A DNA stretch of 64,000 nt from Caryophanales bacterium (GCA_012840465.1 DULJ01000040.1:1-64000); one strand, 5' to 3'. Positions 49,310 to 59,469 are shown, counted from the stretch's first letter. Numbers and translations are program-made. The notes: generated from the sequence alone by a model not told the origin.

Positions 49310-50770
49310 ATGAATCCCGTTATCTCAATAGTCAATTGTTTTCAGGAAAATTCTTTAATGAATATTTGTGAGGATTTTGAAGAAGTAAAAATATCTGTTG
49401 AAATTCGCAATTTACATATACCTCATGTTGACGAACTAAAAGAGGTGGCGGGAAATTTATTGGAACGAGATAAATTGACAATTGATATTTATTTTGAGGA
49501 CATGGATCCAATTACATACTATCATGATGAAAATCCAGAAATTTTTGTTGAGGAACTACAAAAATTTTCTGTTCTGATGGATATTGAATCTAAAATCAAC
49601 TTAAAAATTAGTATAGAAAAACAGTTGGATCATAATAATTCAGTTTCAATTTTTTTCTTTGATAAATTTGTTGAATATTTATTACAGTTAACACTTAAAG
49701 GAAGCTTATATAATTTCTGTAAAGTTCTAACGAAAGGACAACAAGTAAAATTCAACCTAGTTAGTGAAAATCAAGGTTTATTTTTCGGTACCAATACTTT
49801 CCTTTTTTATTCTGGTGAAGATAATTATAATAGAATGAATATGAATAGACAAAGAATTCTCGAAAGCAGAGATAGTATTGGTAATTTTAATAACTCCTCG
49901 GATTATCTGTTTGTTCCAGAGGACTTTTATTTAATAGAAAAAAGTGATAATGAAAATTTTAATGACTACTTAAATAGGTTGTGTAATCTTTGTTCATTAA
50001 TTTTTATTTCGGATTTTACAAATATTTGTAGTGATAATGATTTACAACTAAAAATCAATGGGTATAAGTTGATAGAAAATTTGGTTAACTTCGAAAAATT
50101 TGAGATTGGTGAAAACAACGTTTATTACGAAATTTATAAGTGGATTTACAACGGAGGTAATCTAAGCGATAAAGTTGGTTTAGCGCGTAATATAATTACA
50201 TTACACATAAAACAAAACAATTCAGTATTAGAGTTGCCTATAAACACAATAAATTCAATTAAATCAAGTTATGAAATATATCTTAAAGAAAACGTTTCAC
50301 AGTACATTGATGTAAAAAATAAAGTAAGTGAATTTTTGCTAGACCTAGCCATGCGTACAAGTGATTTGGTTAATACTTTTGCCAACGCTTTAAGAAATAA
50401 TCATTACCTGTTCCTGACCTTTTTTGTATCTGTAATTGTTTTTAATACTTTATCAACAGGTAATTTACAGAACATTTTCAATAAAGATATTACTTATATA
50501 TCTTTTGGCTTGTTATTGATTTCATTTATTTACCTGATAGCAACCATTATACAAACAATTATTGAAACTAATAGGTTTAAAGTACAATATAATCGTTTGA
50601 AGAAAATGTATGTTGATATTTTAAACGATCAGGATATTGATAACATTTTTAGAAGTGAAGACCATAATGAAGATATTAAATTCATCGAACAAAAAGCAAC
50701 AGTGTTCTCGTTTGTATGGTTAGTTGAAATTCTTATATTATATACAGTTATATACCTTTTGAAAATATAG
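49310..50770 (+). CDS. membrane protein with large soluble N-terminal region
   Basis: A 486-residue protein. Residues 1-360 are hydrophilic and AT-rich in codon use, with no recognised domain. Three hydrophobic helices lie at about 364-379, 394-415 and 466-485, the last two separated by a basic/acidic loop (RFKVQYNRLKKMYVDIL). The ribosome site GAGGTGA is just inside the end of the preceding gene. A sensor-plus-membrane-tail architecture next to a DNA-binding-like partner suggests a conflict or defence system, but there is no direct motif for that. A terminator follows. Confidence 0.7.
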   Translation: MNPVISIVNCFQENSLMNICEDFEEVKISVEIRNLHIPHVDELKEVAGNLLERDKLTIDIYFEDMDPITYYHDENPEIFVEELQKFSVLMDIESKINLKISIEKQLDHNNSVSIFFFDKFVEYLLQLTLKGSLYNFCKVLTKGQQVKFNLVSENQGLFFGTNTFLFYSGEDNYNRMNMNRQRILESRDSIGNFNNSSDYLFVPEDFYLIEKSDNENFNDYLNRLCNLCSLIFISDFTNICSDNDLQLKINGYKLIENLVNFEKFEIGENNVYYEIYKWIYNGGNLSDKVGLARNIITLHIKQNNSVLELPINTINSIKSSYEIYLKENVSQYIDVKNKVSEFLLDLAMRTSDLVNTFANALRNNHYLFLTFFVSVIVFNTLSTGNLQNIFNKDITYISFGLLLISFIYLIATIIQTIIETNRFKVQYNRLKKMYVDILNDQDIDNIFRSEDHNEDIKFIEQKATVFSFVWLVEILILYTVIYLLKI

Positions 50771-50793
50771 TTCAAAGCTTTTTAATTTATTAT

Positions 50794-50833
50794 AAGAACC
50801 TCAGCTATGTACTTTAACAGGGGGTTCTTTTAA
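50794..50833 (+). terminator. terminator of the two-gene module
   Basis: AAGAACCTC (50794-50802) pairs with GGGGTTCTT (50821-50829), then TTTAAT. Confidence 0.6.
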
Positions 50834-51277
50834 TATCGCCAGTGTGATTAAATAATTTTTGATTAACCTTTATGCCCGCCAACTAATTTTTATCTATGGA
50901 GTGCGATACCTGTGGGAAGTAATCCTGGATGAAGTCAATACGATTTTACATGTAAAGCGCTACTACGTTTCAGCATATCCACTAAATTAAAAGACCAAGT
51001 GACATTCCAAAAAACGGAAATGGAATATCCATATTTTAATGAGTTTATTTAATAGGTTTATCGTAATAGTTCTAATATTCACTATCAATCTGTTCTGATT
51101 GATTTAACGTACACTTCATTCCTCAGATTCATCATTTTCAAGCTCGTTCAATCTAAATTTAATGATTTAAAATCAAATACTATAACATGTTTTTGACCGT
51201 CTTAAAATCTTATACATAGCAACCCTCTTTTTTTTTTTTTGAGAACGATCGTCTGTTTTGTATTGATATTAAATTCG
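50834..51277. other. gap with decayed short frames
   Basis: Only broken frames occur, such as one near 50895-50990 reading GVRYLWEVILDEVNTILHV. An 11-base T run lies near 51230. I see no intact gene. Confidence 0.5.
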
Positions 51278-51301
51278 AAAAAGAGAGCTGTTATAGCTCT
51301 C
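51278..51301 (-). terminator. recombinase terminator
   Basis: GAGAGCT (51283-51289) pairs with AGCTCTC (51295-51301). On the minus strand it is followed by TTTTT. Confidence 0.7.
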
Positions 51302-51302
51302 A

Positions 51303-52874
51303 TTAGAAGTCATTGCTATCCTGAGGTAGGATAGGGTATAGTATTAGTGTAAAATTTTCACGATATTGATGTTTTTCTTTTTTATAGACAGCTTTCTCAA
51401 GAACAGATTTGAGAAGGCTGTTTTTCTTTGCAGGATCGCTTGTTTTTCTATAAAGGTCTAATACTCTTTCTACTTTCGGAATGACATCGTGCTGGGCCTT
51501 CTGACGCTTCTCTTCAAGGAGAATATCCACTTTTGTTTCCTCAATTGCATTAGTGATCTCATTTGTCCTATTCATTAAATGTTCAGATCGTTCAAGGAAG
51601 ATTTTTTCGTTGTAAATTCCTCTTTCAAGTAGATCATGTAGCTTATTCTTTTGTTTTTCCAGTTCGATTAATTCTTTTTCTAAATTTTTGATGGCAGCCT
51701 TTTTTATTTCAATCATTTTAGAATCAATGTTAGTTGAATTAGGTGAGGTGTAATCTTCCCAATTTGCTTTATAGGCTTGCAACCATTCTCTGAGGCCATC
51801 TAATAGCTTTTGTTCAACTAGTTCAAAATTAGTGGCTTTACATCTGCATCGCGGTTGATTATAGCATTTTAGATGGGGTTTTTGGTTAGTATAGGGTCGA
51901 TAGACCATAGCTCCTCCGCAAAACCCACATTTAACCACACCAGCAAGTGGATTTCTGACACCGTTTACGATTTGATAGGGAACATGATATCGACCGCCTA
52001 GAATCTCCTGTGCCTTTTGAAAGGTATCCATGCTAATCAATGGTTCATGTTTTCCCTCGACATCGATCCATTCTTTCTTGGGCCTTGTTCGAACATCCAT
52101 TATTTTATCTGGTTCTTCGGATTTTTTTTCTTCTTTCTTTTTCCACTGAATTCTTCCGGCATAAACGGCATTTTTTACAATACTAAGAACGGCCCAATTC
52201 GCCCATTTTTTACCGGTAGCGGTTTGGTAGCCTAATTTATTAAGTTCATTTGCGATTAAACCAGATCCCATTCTTTTTTCGGGAATATCATGGGTATACC
52301 ATTGAAAGATTAGTTTAACTACCTGGGCTTTATCAGGATCAGCTTCAAGTGTTCGACCATCCGGTAGTTCCTTAATGACATAGCCGTATGGGGCATAGGT
52401 GCCAATGTAGTTGCCAGCTTCAACACTTGCAATCCTGCCACGCTGCATCCGCCGATTAATCATCTTCAATTCACGACGAGCCATGAATGTCTCAAACTCC
52501 ATGTATTCCTCGTCCCATTCATCCTCTAGGTTGTATGTTTTACGACTTGTAATGATGTTAGTCTTTGATTTTTTAAACGTTTCCTCAATCATGCCCTGAT
52601 CGATCTTATTACCACGCCCAAGACGATCTAGATCCATACAGAGTACAGCATCATACATGCCGGCTTCAACATTTTGGAGCAATTTAACCATTTCTGGACG
52701 ATGTATAATGCTTTCCCCAGAAACAATTTCCTCGTAAATTTTAATGATATTTAAATTTTGCTCACGAGCAATCTTTAATAATGCTTTTTTATGCTTGGAT
52801 AATGTTTCACCTTCGCCACGTGCTTCAGCTTCAATATCAGCACGAGATTTACGCAAATACATTGCAACATTCAT
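51303..52874 (-). CDS. large serine recombinase (skin-element integrase/excisionase candidate)
   Basis: A 523-residue site-specific recombinase. The N-terminal resolvase domain holds the catalytic serine in MYLRKSRAD and the arginine motif CMDLDRLGRG. A recombinase domain (PYGYVIKEL ... AQVVKLIFQWY) follows near residues 165-270, then a zinc ribbon (CGFCGGAMVYRPY ... CYNQPRCRC) and a coiled coil (residues ~385-460). ATG 52874 has AGAGGTGG seven bases upstream. It is the only recombinase in the visible element and presumably joins the sigK halves, the role SpoIVCA has in B. subtilis, though it is a longer, different subfamily. Confidence 0.93.
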   Translation of the reverse strand: MNVAMYLRKSRADIEAEARGEGETLSKHKKALLKIAREQNLNIIKIYEEIVSGESIIHRPEMVKLLQNVEAGMYDAVLCMDLDRLGRGNKIDQGMIEETFKKSKTNIITSRKTYNLEDEWDEEYMEFETFMARRELKMINRRMQRGRIASVEAGNYIGTYAPYGYVIKELPDGRTLEADPDKAQVVKLIFQWYTHDIPEKRMGSGLIANELNKLGYQTATGKKWANWAVLSIVKNAVYAGRIQWKKKEEKKSEEPDKIMDVRTRPKKEWIDVEGKHEPLISMDTFQKAQEILGGRYHVPYQIVNGVRNPLAGVVKCGFCGGAMVYRPYTNQKPHLKCYNQPRCRCKATNFELVEQKLLDGLREWLQAYKANWEDYTSPNSTNIDSKMIEIKKAAIKNLEKELIELEKQKNKLHDLLERGIYNEKIFLERSEHLMNRTNEITNAIEETKVDILLEEKRQKAQHDVIPKVERVLDLYRKTSDPAKKNSLLKSVLEKAVYKKEKHQYRENFTLILYPILPQDSNDF

Positions 52875-52879
52875 AAAAC

Positions 52880-52920
52880 CACCTCTATACAAATTATACG
52901 AATGTTTGTTTTTGTATACA
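52880..52920 (-). promoter_or_regulatory. recombinase promoter region with AAACATTCGTAT motif
   Basis: On the minus strand GTATACAAAAACAAACATTCGTATAATTTG includes a TATAAT at -10 position overlapping an AAAC-ATTC-GTAT palindrome-like box. Nearly the same box precedes the ImmA gene at 59463. Confidence 0.5.
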
Positions 52921-53709
52921 ACAAAAGAAAATTACCTGTTTTAAAATTGATAAATAAGACATATAGAGCATTACATATTTAATCAATTTAATAAGATTTA
53001 TGTGATTACTTCAATTATTTACATAAATTCGACAGCAAACGACAAAAGTGATTATGAATAAATGATAAAATCAATAAGGAAATTATAAGATTATATATAG
53101 TTGAAAGGTGATGGTTACATGAATACAATATTAAAAAATGATGCAGGAGTTTACAAATACTTTTCTAGGCTTTGACCATTGCGATGGAGCATCAAGCAGA
53201 TCATGATGCAGAGTTACCTCAAATTAATTAATATAGCGAGGATTCAACATCGCTTTTAGTCTCTTTGCCATACGAGCTGCATAACAGTTGGGCACCCTTC
53301 TGAAATCTTTGTGCAGCCTGTAACTGGGTTCCAAGGTGCTTCAGTTTATTCAATTTTCGAATTTCCAGGACTGGCCATCCTGTATTACAAGTTTATCCCT
53401 AACACTTTTTTGAATCCGAATAGTTCCAGAATTAGTTTTGGTATTGCTTTTTATTGGAAAGCTAAGGGTTTGGATAGAGCTGATTACCTCAACCATTTGA
53501 TTTTCTTGTAAATTATGACTTTGCATATCTTTTAGATTCTTTTAAGTGTTTAGGACTTTACTGTAGGCAGATTTGTTATTTAAATAATAAATACTCTGAA
53601 AGATACGTCTAATAAGCTGCTTTTTTGTTACTTTATGATAGGGAAATATATACTACTATACTAATAATGTTGTTTTTTGTCGGTGTTTTAAATTAGGGAG
53701 GTGGAATTT
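52921..53709. other. gap with decayed sequence
   Basis: A ribosome site and ATG at 53119 open only an 18-codon frame (MNTILKNDAGVYKYFSRL) that stops at once, and the following bases read LTIAMEHQADHDAELPQIN in another frame, so a small gene appears to have been broken here. A 66-codon frame at 53311 has no ribosome site. The helicase promoter should lie close to 53650. Confidence 0.5.
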
Positions 53710-56424
53710 ATGCTTAGAATAGACTTGGCAATTTTGAACGCTAATAAGAATATTTGTAAGAATATTGCTCGTTTTGATGAATCTGAACGTGGTTTATTAA
53801 GTCAAAATATTTTGGCTCAACTTCGTAATTTTGTTGAGTATATAGCTGGTAAAGTTTATGCAAATGGAACAGATGTCGATCCAAATGATTATGATACAAA
53901 TGTTAAAGCGCTTAAACATTTGCAAACTCGTGGTAATCTTAGATTTTTAAATAAATTTCATGAATTACTACAAAAATCGGTATCGCACTATACTATTGAT
54001 GAGGGCGGTTCTGAACGGCTTATGCTCAAGTATTATGAGTATTTATTGAAAATAAAAATTTTCCTAAAAGATACATATAATCTTGAGGTTTTAGAAAACA
54101 TCGAAGACTTTCCATTAAATAATGATACTGAATTAGCTGACTATTATAAAAAAATATCTGAGAAGATATCTCGACCAAGTAATAACTGCATAAGTGGTAA
54201 CTACAATGACCGCTACTATATACAAAAAATCAAACCTTTTTTTGTGAATCAACAAATATTTTATGAGATAACTTTCACGCTTGCAAATAATAAGACTAGT
54301 AAATTTGATAGAGTTATTGCATTTACCAGTTTAGATATATCAGGCAATTATGCTGTCAAACTATCAATCCATAGTGATAATATTGAGATTCTTGGTAAGA
54401 CAATGAGCATTCAAGTTATTGATAATTGGTCAGTTTCTATAAGACCTTGTGAATTAGAAAATTTTGCAAAAATTTTTGGTAATCATCCTAGAATCAATGG
54501 TGGTACTGTTGAGTATCAGGAAATAATGAAATTTCTTACAGAAACAAAAATGAGCCTTACAGAGTTTATTACATCGTCTGAAGAATATTATCAGTTTGTA
54601 AGATCAGTAATTACAACACCTGCCAAGGTAACACGTTTTTTTGATATTTTAGATCAATGCAGAGAACTAGTGATGCAAGGCTTACCAGGTAGTAATATTA
54701 TACGTTATCTACTGTACAAATTAAACAATAAAGTGATAAAGTGGCAGATTTGGCGAGAACCTAGTAATATGTTGTCAAATCTTTATTTGGGGTATGGCTG
54801 TATTCCTTTTGAAGAGATGCCGTATAATACTTCTTTAAGAAACCATAACCCAAGGCTTTCCGATTTGTTCGAATGTATTTTAGCCGATGGTCGTGAACAT
54901 GAATTGTTTGCGAGGTATATCAAAAGTAATACTGAAATTGAAGGTATGTTGTTTACCCCAATTAGAGATATCCAAAGCTTTGAAAATATTGAAAGTCTTA
55001 TAGAAGCATATAACAAAAAATTATATTTCAAACATGAGCATAGACGGCTTGAATTTTTGGGTAACCACATATACATTAAAGGTTATGCAGATGATAGTGC
55101 TTTCATAGTTGGAAAACTAAAAGAATTATCAAGCAGTGGAATTGGACAATTTAGTAGTTCAGTTGATTCATGGCTACAACAATCTAGTTACGATATTGAT
55201 TGTGATGAAAAAAAGACGGCTCTTAGACAAATGTTTTCAACTTCAAAAGTTGCTTTAATATATGGCTCTGCTGGAACTGGAAAGTCAACATTAATAAAGC
55301 ATATTTCTAATTTTTTTGCGGATAAGAAAAAAATATATCTAGCCAACACTAATCCTGCTGTTGATAATATGCGGCGTAAAGTAAAAACTGGAAATAGCGT
55401 TTTTAAAACTATCGCAAGTTTTATATCTAATAAAAATATAGAGACGGAATGTGACGTCTTATTCATTGATGAGTGTAGCACGCTTGGCAATTCAGATATG
55501 CGGAAAGTTTTAGTAAAGGCAGACTTTAAACTTCTTGTTTTAGTTGGGGATATTTTCCAGATAGAATCTATTTCTTTTGGGAATTGGTTTAGCGTTGCTA
55601 GGTCTTTTGTTCCTAGAGAATCTATTTTTGAGCTAACAATACCATATCGAAGTACCGACGATAATTTGTTACTAGTTTGGGATAGAGTGCGTAACCTTGA
55701 TATCGCAATTCTTGAACCTTTGGTTAAAAATAATTATTCTACAAAACTGGATGAATCCATATTTGACCATGCGGAGAGTGATCAAATCGTCCTATGCTTA
55801 AACTACGATGGTCTTTATGGGATTAATAATATCAATCGATTTTTACAAAATAGTAACCCTAATCCATCGGTACAATGGAGTACTAATATATATAAAATTG
55901 GAGATCCAATTCTTTTCAACGAGACAGAAAGATTTGCACCACTTATTTATAATAATATGAAAGGGCAGATTACCAAAATAGATGTAGATGAAAACCAAAT
56001 ATGGTTTGATATTGAACTTGATATTTCTATAAATGAGTTGGACGCATCCGAATATGATTTTGAGTTAATTGGAGAATCCTTAAATGGTAATTCTATAATC
56101 AGATTTAGCGTAAACAAGTATAGAAGTACAGATGAAGATGATGATTCTTCAGATGTAGTAGTTCCCTTCCAAATTGCATATGCGGTTTCGATTCACAAAG
56201 CACAAGGCTTGGAATATAATTCCGTTAAGATAGTCATAACAAATGAAACCGAAGAACGCATTACTCATAATATCTTTTATACCGCAATTACACGGGCAAG
56301 ACAAAAATTAAAGATATATTGGTCACCTGAAACGGAAAATAAAATTTTAGGTAGTATGGTGTTGCTGAATAATAATAAAGATGTAGCTTTGCTAAAGGCT
56401 AAATATAGTCATTTGGTGAACTAA
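53710..56424 (+). CDS. superfamily 1 helicase with unknown N-terminal half
   Basis: A 904-residue protein; ATG 53710 with AGGGAGGTGG upstream. Residues 1-500 have no clear family; the first 80 (SQNILAQLRNFVEYIAGKVY) are helical and remind of HEPN-like domains, without the RxxxxH motif evident. The motor contains Walker A GSAGTGKST at 519-527, Walker B FIDECS with D587-E588, LVGDIFQIES, the PYRST motif, HKAQGLEYN at 829, and TAITRARQKL at the C-terminus. It is RecD/UvrD-like and cytosolic. In mobile elements such proteins are often defence or plasmid-maintenance factors. No partner gene adjoins it. Confidence 0.85.
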   Translation: MLRIDLAILNANKNICKNIARFDESERGLLSQNILAQLRNFVEYIAGKVYANGTDVDPNDYDTNVKALKHLQTRGNLRFLNKFHELLQKSVSHYTIDEGGSERLMLKYYEYLLKIKIFLKDTYNLEVLENIEDFPLNNDTELADYYKKISEKISRPSNNCISGNYNDRYYIQKIKPFFVNQQIFYEITFTLANNKTSKFDRVIAFTSLDISGNYAVKLSIHSDNIEILGKTMSIQVIDNWSVSIRPCELENFAKIFGNHPRINGGTVEYQEIMKFLTETKMSLTEFITSSEEYYQFVRSVITTPAKVTRFFDILDQCRELVMQGLPGSNIIRYLLYKLNNKVIKWQIWREPSNMLSNLYLGYGCIPFEEMPYNTSLRNHNPRLSDLFECILADGREHELFARYIKSNTEIEGMLFTPIRDIQSFENIESLIEAYNKKLYFKHEHRRLEFLGNHIYIKGYADDSAFIVGKLKELSSSGIGQFSSSVDSWLQQSSYDIDCDEKKTALRQMFSTSKVALIYGSAGTGKSTLIKHISNFFADKKKIYLANTNPAVDNMRRKVKTGNSVFKTIASFISNKNIETECDVLFIDECSTLGNSDMRKVLVKADFKLLVLVGDIFQIESISFGNWFSVARSFVPRESIFELTIPYRSTDDNLLLVWDRVRNLDIAILEPLVKNNYSTKLDESIFDHAESDQIVLCLNYDGLYGINNINRFLQNSNPNPSVQWSTNIYKIGDPILFNETERFAPLIYNNMKGQITKIDVDENQIWFDIELDISINELDASEYDFELIGESLNGNSIIRFSVNKYRSTDEDDDSSDVVVPFQIAYAVSIHKAQGLEYNSVKIVITNETEERITHNIFYTAITRARQKLKIYWSPETENKILGSMVLLNNNKDVALLKAKYSHLVN

Positions 56425-56968
56425 GAAAGCAATGTTTGCCACTCAATAAAATATATGTTTTAGAAGTGTATTCGATTCGCCAAGGAATCAGTGAGTCTCT
56501 ACGATATTATTATTGTCTACTCAAGCCATGTGGAGTGACTAGTTGAAATGAAACAAATCTATACATAGAAATCCTTTGTTTTGAACACTTTTTGGCTGTT
56601 ACTCTTTTGCGATGTACAATGCTGATTTCAAAAATAAGGTGTTGAAGGACAAAATTGAGATTTTGGTTGTTTTGGATATGGGTTTCAGCATCAAGTGTGT
56701 AGACATGTCGAATGATTTTAAATTAACTTAATAATTTTATAAAGTATAAAACTAAAAGCGACACCTTTAACAGGGTGTCGCTTTTACGAATCGAAACGAC
56801 ATAATGTTGATTGTCTGAGTAGAAAATAGGTAAATATGAACGACTCCTGTTTATTGCAAAAGTGAATGGAATTTATACTATGTATTTACGTATTAAGTAA
56901 TTCATAAACAATATTTATGCATCACTGGTCTGTTATTGCACTGAATAAATTGAAGGAGAGAGAAATTC
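56425..56968. other. non-coding gap
   Basis: No gene is supported. It holds only the terminator hairpin at 56754-56785. Confidence 0.6.
56754..56785. terminator. bidirectional terminator
   Basis: AAAAGCGACACC (56754-56765) pairs with GGTGTCGCTTTT (56774-56785). Confidence 0.75.
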
Positions 56969-57784
56969 GTGAAAATAAAAAACTTATACAAGCAATTGAA
57001 AGAATTGGACGGGATGGCATTTCAACATAAATTTACTGAAATAATGAAAAAGATGCATGGGAGTAATTTCCATAATACTCAAATATACAGAGGGGATAAA
57101 AAAGTAGATGGTGTCCTCCTTGAAGGTAATACTGCTTTTGCAGTACATGCACCTGAAGTTTACAAAGATGCGGATGTTTTGGAGAAATTAAAAGATGACT
57201 ACGAAGGGTTCATGGAGTATAGAGAAAAAAACCAATGGACTGGAATTTCAAGTTGGATTTTTGTTATCAAGTCTAAAAGAAAAGGTGTAACTGCGAATGT
57301 TTTGGATTTTATTTCAGAAAAAAATGGGGTTAATGGTGTTTCTACTGGAATTATGACACTAACAGATATTAAAAATCAAGTAAACGATTGGTCTCCTCAG
57401 GAGATTCCTAAGAAATTGAAAACAGAAATTAGATCAAAAATAATACAGATTCGACAAAATGCAAAATATTTGATTGATGACTACATTGAAAATGCAGATA
57501 GATTATATCATTCTGTCGAATTAGAAGGGAATGCCGAAAAGAGGGCTATGTTATTTTCTAATCTTGCTGGTCTCATCTCTGATTTAGAGCAGTTTTATTA
57601 TGAGCATTTAGGCGCGTTTGAAGAGATAAAAATTGCCGGTAAGGTAAACAAAATAATTGGTATGTCTCCAATTGGAATAACATTTATTGATCTACATGAG
57701 GGCTATAAAAAGATTAGTGAAGTAGATAAGAAAGGTAATTATGTACTTCTTGAAGTCTGTGAGCAACTTAAAGAAGCACTTTAG
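56969..57784 (+). CDS. PD-(D/E)XK nuclease-like protein (tentative)
   Basis: A 271-residue soluble protein with GGAGAGAG before its GTG start. Residues 12-60 read GMAFQHKFTEIM, then YRGDKKVDGVLLEGNTAFAVHAPE. The arrangement GD-x(3)-DG followed by a strand ending APE is what I associate with restriction-endonuclease-fold sensors of bacterial conflict systems; the second catalytic (D/E)xK is not clear, so the site may be altered. The rest is helical. It is followed by its own terminator. Confidence 0.5.
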   Translation: MKIKNLYKQLKELDGMAFQHKFTEIMKKMHGSNFHNTQIYRGDKKVDGVLLEGNTAFAVHAPEVYKDADVLEKLKDDYEGFMEYREKNQWTGISSWIFVIKSKRKGVTANVLDFISEKNGVNGVSTGIMTLTDIKNQVNDWSPQEIPKKLKTEIRSKIIQIRQNAKYLIDDYIENADRLYHSVELEGNAEKRAMLFSNLAGLISDLEQFYYEHLGAFEEIKIAGKVNKIIGMSPIGITFIDLHEGYKKISEVDKKGNYVLLEVCEQLKEAL

Positions 57785-57810
57785 GTAAAATATCAAAAAT
57801 TAGAGTAATC

Positions 57811-57845
57811 AAGAGAGCGGTCTAACTAAGGCGTTCTCTTTTTAT
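57811..57845 (+). terminator. terminator after the nuclease-like gene
   Basis: AAGAGAGCG (57811-57819) pairs with CGTTCTCTT (57832-57840), then TTTTA. Confidence 0.65.
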
Positions 57846-58166
57846 ATAGCTCCACAGGACAAAATTAAAATGGTAACATCATAACCATCCACTTAATAGT
57901 ACCTCTATCCTTTATCATCAACTTTTCACTCCCTAAAAATTTTTTATAACTTCGATATAACTGGATTTTATCATTTTATTATTGGAGCCGCCAACCAACT
58001 TCTTTTTGTTGGCAGGATTCCTAGTAGACATGTTGTTGTAATTAATTATTATTTGGGCAGAAGGAAGGGAATCCATCATTGCTAGAAGAATAAATATATG
58101 TATAAGTTTATGAATCTTTAGAATTTAAAATGGGTGAACTTAATCAATAAAGGAGTGGATGGTTAA
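57846..58166. other. non-coding gap
   Basis: AT-rich with no supported frame. It must carry the promoter of the next gene, but no convincing boxes are seen. Confidence 0.5.
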
Positions 58167-58655
58167 ATGGAAGAAAATAATTCTATAAAGGTTGAATTTA
58201 ATAATGAGCTTATTAAAAATATGAAAATAGAAGGGATATTAACCTCTCCTTATGATGAAGTTTCCGTAGCAATTCTTTCAGATCAAGAGATAGATGCCTT
58301 TATTGTAAAGATATTTTATATGCACAAGGAAAAACAAGTTTATAAAATTAGTCATGAACTAATAACTTTAAAAATGGAATCTCGCTATAAAATTGATAAA
58401 TTTATACAACATCTCCCCCATATGTCTGCCATTGAGTTATTGATAATGCTGAACTCCAATGATAGTTCTAGACAACAAAGGGAGCCATCCACCGGTGAAA
58501 ATAGGCTTTTATTAAATATATTTGATGACATATTAGAAGGAAAAGAGATTTCGTGGGAAGATGCCAAACGATTTCTTCCAACTGCTAAAAAACTTGAACA
58601 AAGTTACGGTGAAAAGTTAATGTCTAAAATTAAAATAAAACAAAATAAGAAATAG
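58167..58655 (+). CDS. hypothetical protein
   Basis: A 162-residue soluble protein with AAAGGAGTGG before its ATG. The N-terminal half is beta-rich (IKVEFNNELIKNMKIEGILTSPYDEVSVAILS), the C-terminal half helical and very basic at the end (KLMSKIKIKQNKK). No family is recognised. It runs convergently toward the ImmA gene, with which it shares a terminator. Confidence 0.65.
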   Translation: MEENNSIKVEFNNELIKNMKIEGILTSPYDEVSVAILSDQEIDAFIVKIFYMHKEKQVYKISHELITLKMESRYKIDKFIQHLPHMSAIELLIMLNSNDSSRQQREPSTGENRLLLNIFDDILEGKEISWEDAKRFLPTAKKLEQSYGEKLMSKIKIKQNKK

Positions 58656-58680
58656 TATTAAAGATTCATTAGATGCATAC

Positions 58681-58722
58681 AAAAATAAGCAAGAGAAGGT
58701 TTGCCCTCTCTTACTTATTTTT
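58681..58722. terminator. shared terminator, convergent genes
   Basis: AAAAATAAGCAAGAGA (58681-58696) pairs, with one mismatch, with TCTCTTACTTATTTTT (58707-58722). It overlaps the ImmA gene stop. Confidence 0.75.
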
Positions 58723-59463
58723 GTAAGGTAACTCCATTTTCATTTCATCATAAACCTTAATAATGTGTTCCTCAATTTCTCTAACAGCCTGCACTCTTTC
58801 CTCATAATCCATATAATAATAACCATATATGTGAACATCAATTTTATTTCTTTGGTACATTTCAACCAGTGGATCATTATCATAAAAAATCATATGTGTT
58901 CTTTTTTTCTTCTTAGTTTTTTCCTCTTCCGCAGCTGTAAATTCTTTATAAGATTCAGACAGAGCCTTGTAAAATTGATTTTCATTTAGCCGCCTTTCAA
59001 AGCGATTAAATCGTTCCTTGGCGAACTGAAGCGTTACATTAAACGTTCTTGAAATGAGATGTATGAACTCATCTTTTGTATATGGAACATCTAATTTCAA
59101 TAGCATAAAGGTTGGTATACAGAAGTGATAAGCAAAGTTATTAGCCTTTGCTTCTTGCATCTGGATAAATGATTCAGGTAAGGCTAATTGATTGCCAGAT
59201 TGTCTTAGCAGGTGGCAAAGTTCATGCCCGAAGTCTTGCCATCTCTCTTGGACACTTAATTCCTGATTAATAATAATTCGTTTTGTTTTGGTAATCGGAT
59301 GTTCAATCGCTCGGCTTTCCCAGTGATCGATATGTATTGTGATCCCAAGTCTGTCGGCTATATCATGCATGTTAATTTCTTCAGGGCTAGTAATTCCCAG
59401 ATGTTGATAAAGTTGTTCAATGTAATCTTCGAGTGGGGTAGTTTGATAATTTTCTATATTCAT
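58711..59463 (-). CDS. ImmA/IrrE-family metallopeptidase
   Basis: A 250-residue protein with the zinc motif H80-ELCH and third ligand glutamate E104 (QEAKANNFAYHF), the pattern of proteases that cut XRE-type repressors of mobile elements (as ImmA does in ICEBs1). The C-terminal part has basic (TKKKKRTHM) and tyrosine-rich stretches. AGGTGA lies before ATG 59463. Its likely target is one of the XRE regulators 4 kb downstream in the window, which is farther than the usual adjacent arrangement. Confidence 0.88.
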   Translation of the reverse strand: MNIENYQTTPLEDYIEQLYQHLGITSPEEINMHDIADRLGITIHIDHWESRAIEHPITKTKRIIINQELSVQERWQDFGHELCHLLRQSGNQLALPESFIQMQEAKANNFAYHFCIPTFMLLKLDVPYTKDEFIHLISRTFNVTLQFAKERFNRFERRLNENQFYKALSESYKEFTAAEEEKTKKKKRTHMIFYDNDPLVEMYQRNKIDVHIYGYYYMDYEERVQAVREIEEHIIKVYDEMKMELPYKNK

Positions 59464-59469
59464 ATAATC

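Noticed and set aside
52880-52920. LexA (DinR) box at the recombinase promoter
   Set aside because: Sequence departs from GAAC-N4-GTTC; described only as an AAAC-N4-GTWT box.
53311-53511. 66-codon plus-strand frame
   Set aside because: No ribosome site, and the composition resembles surrounding non-coding sequence.
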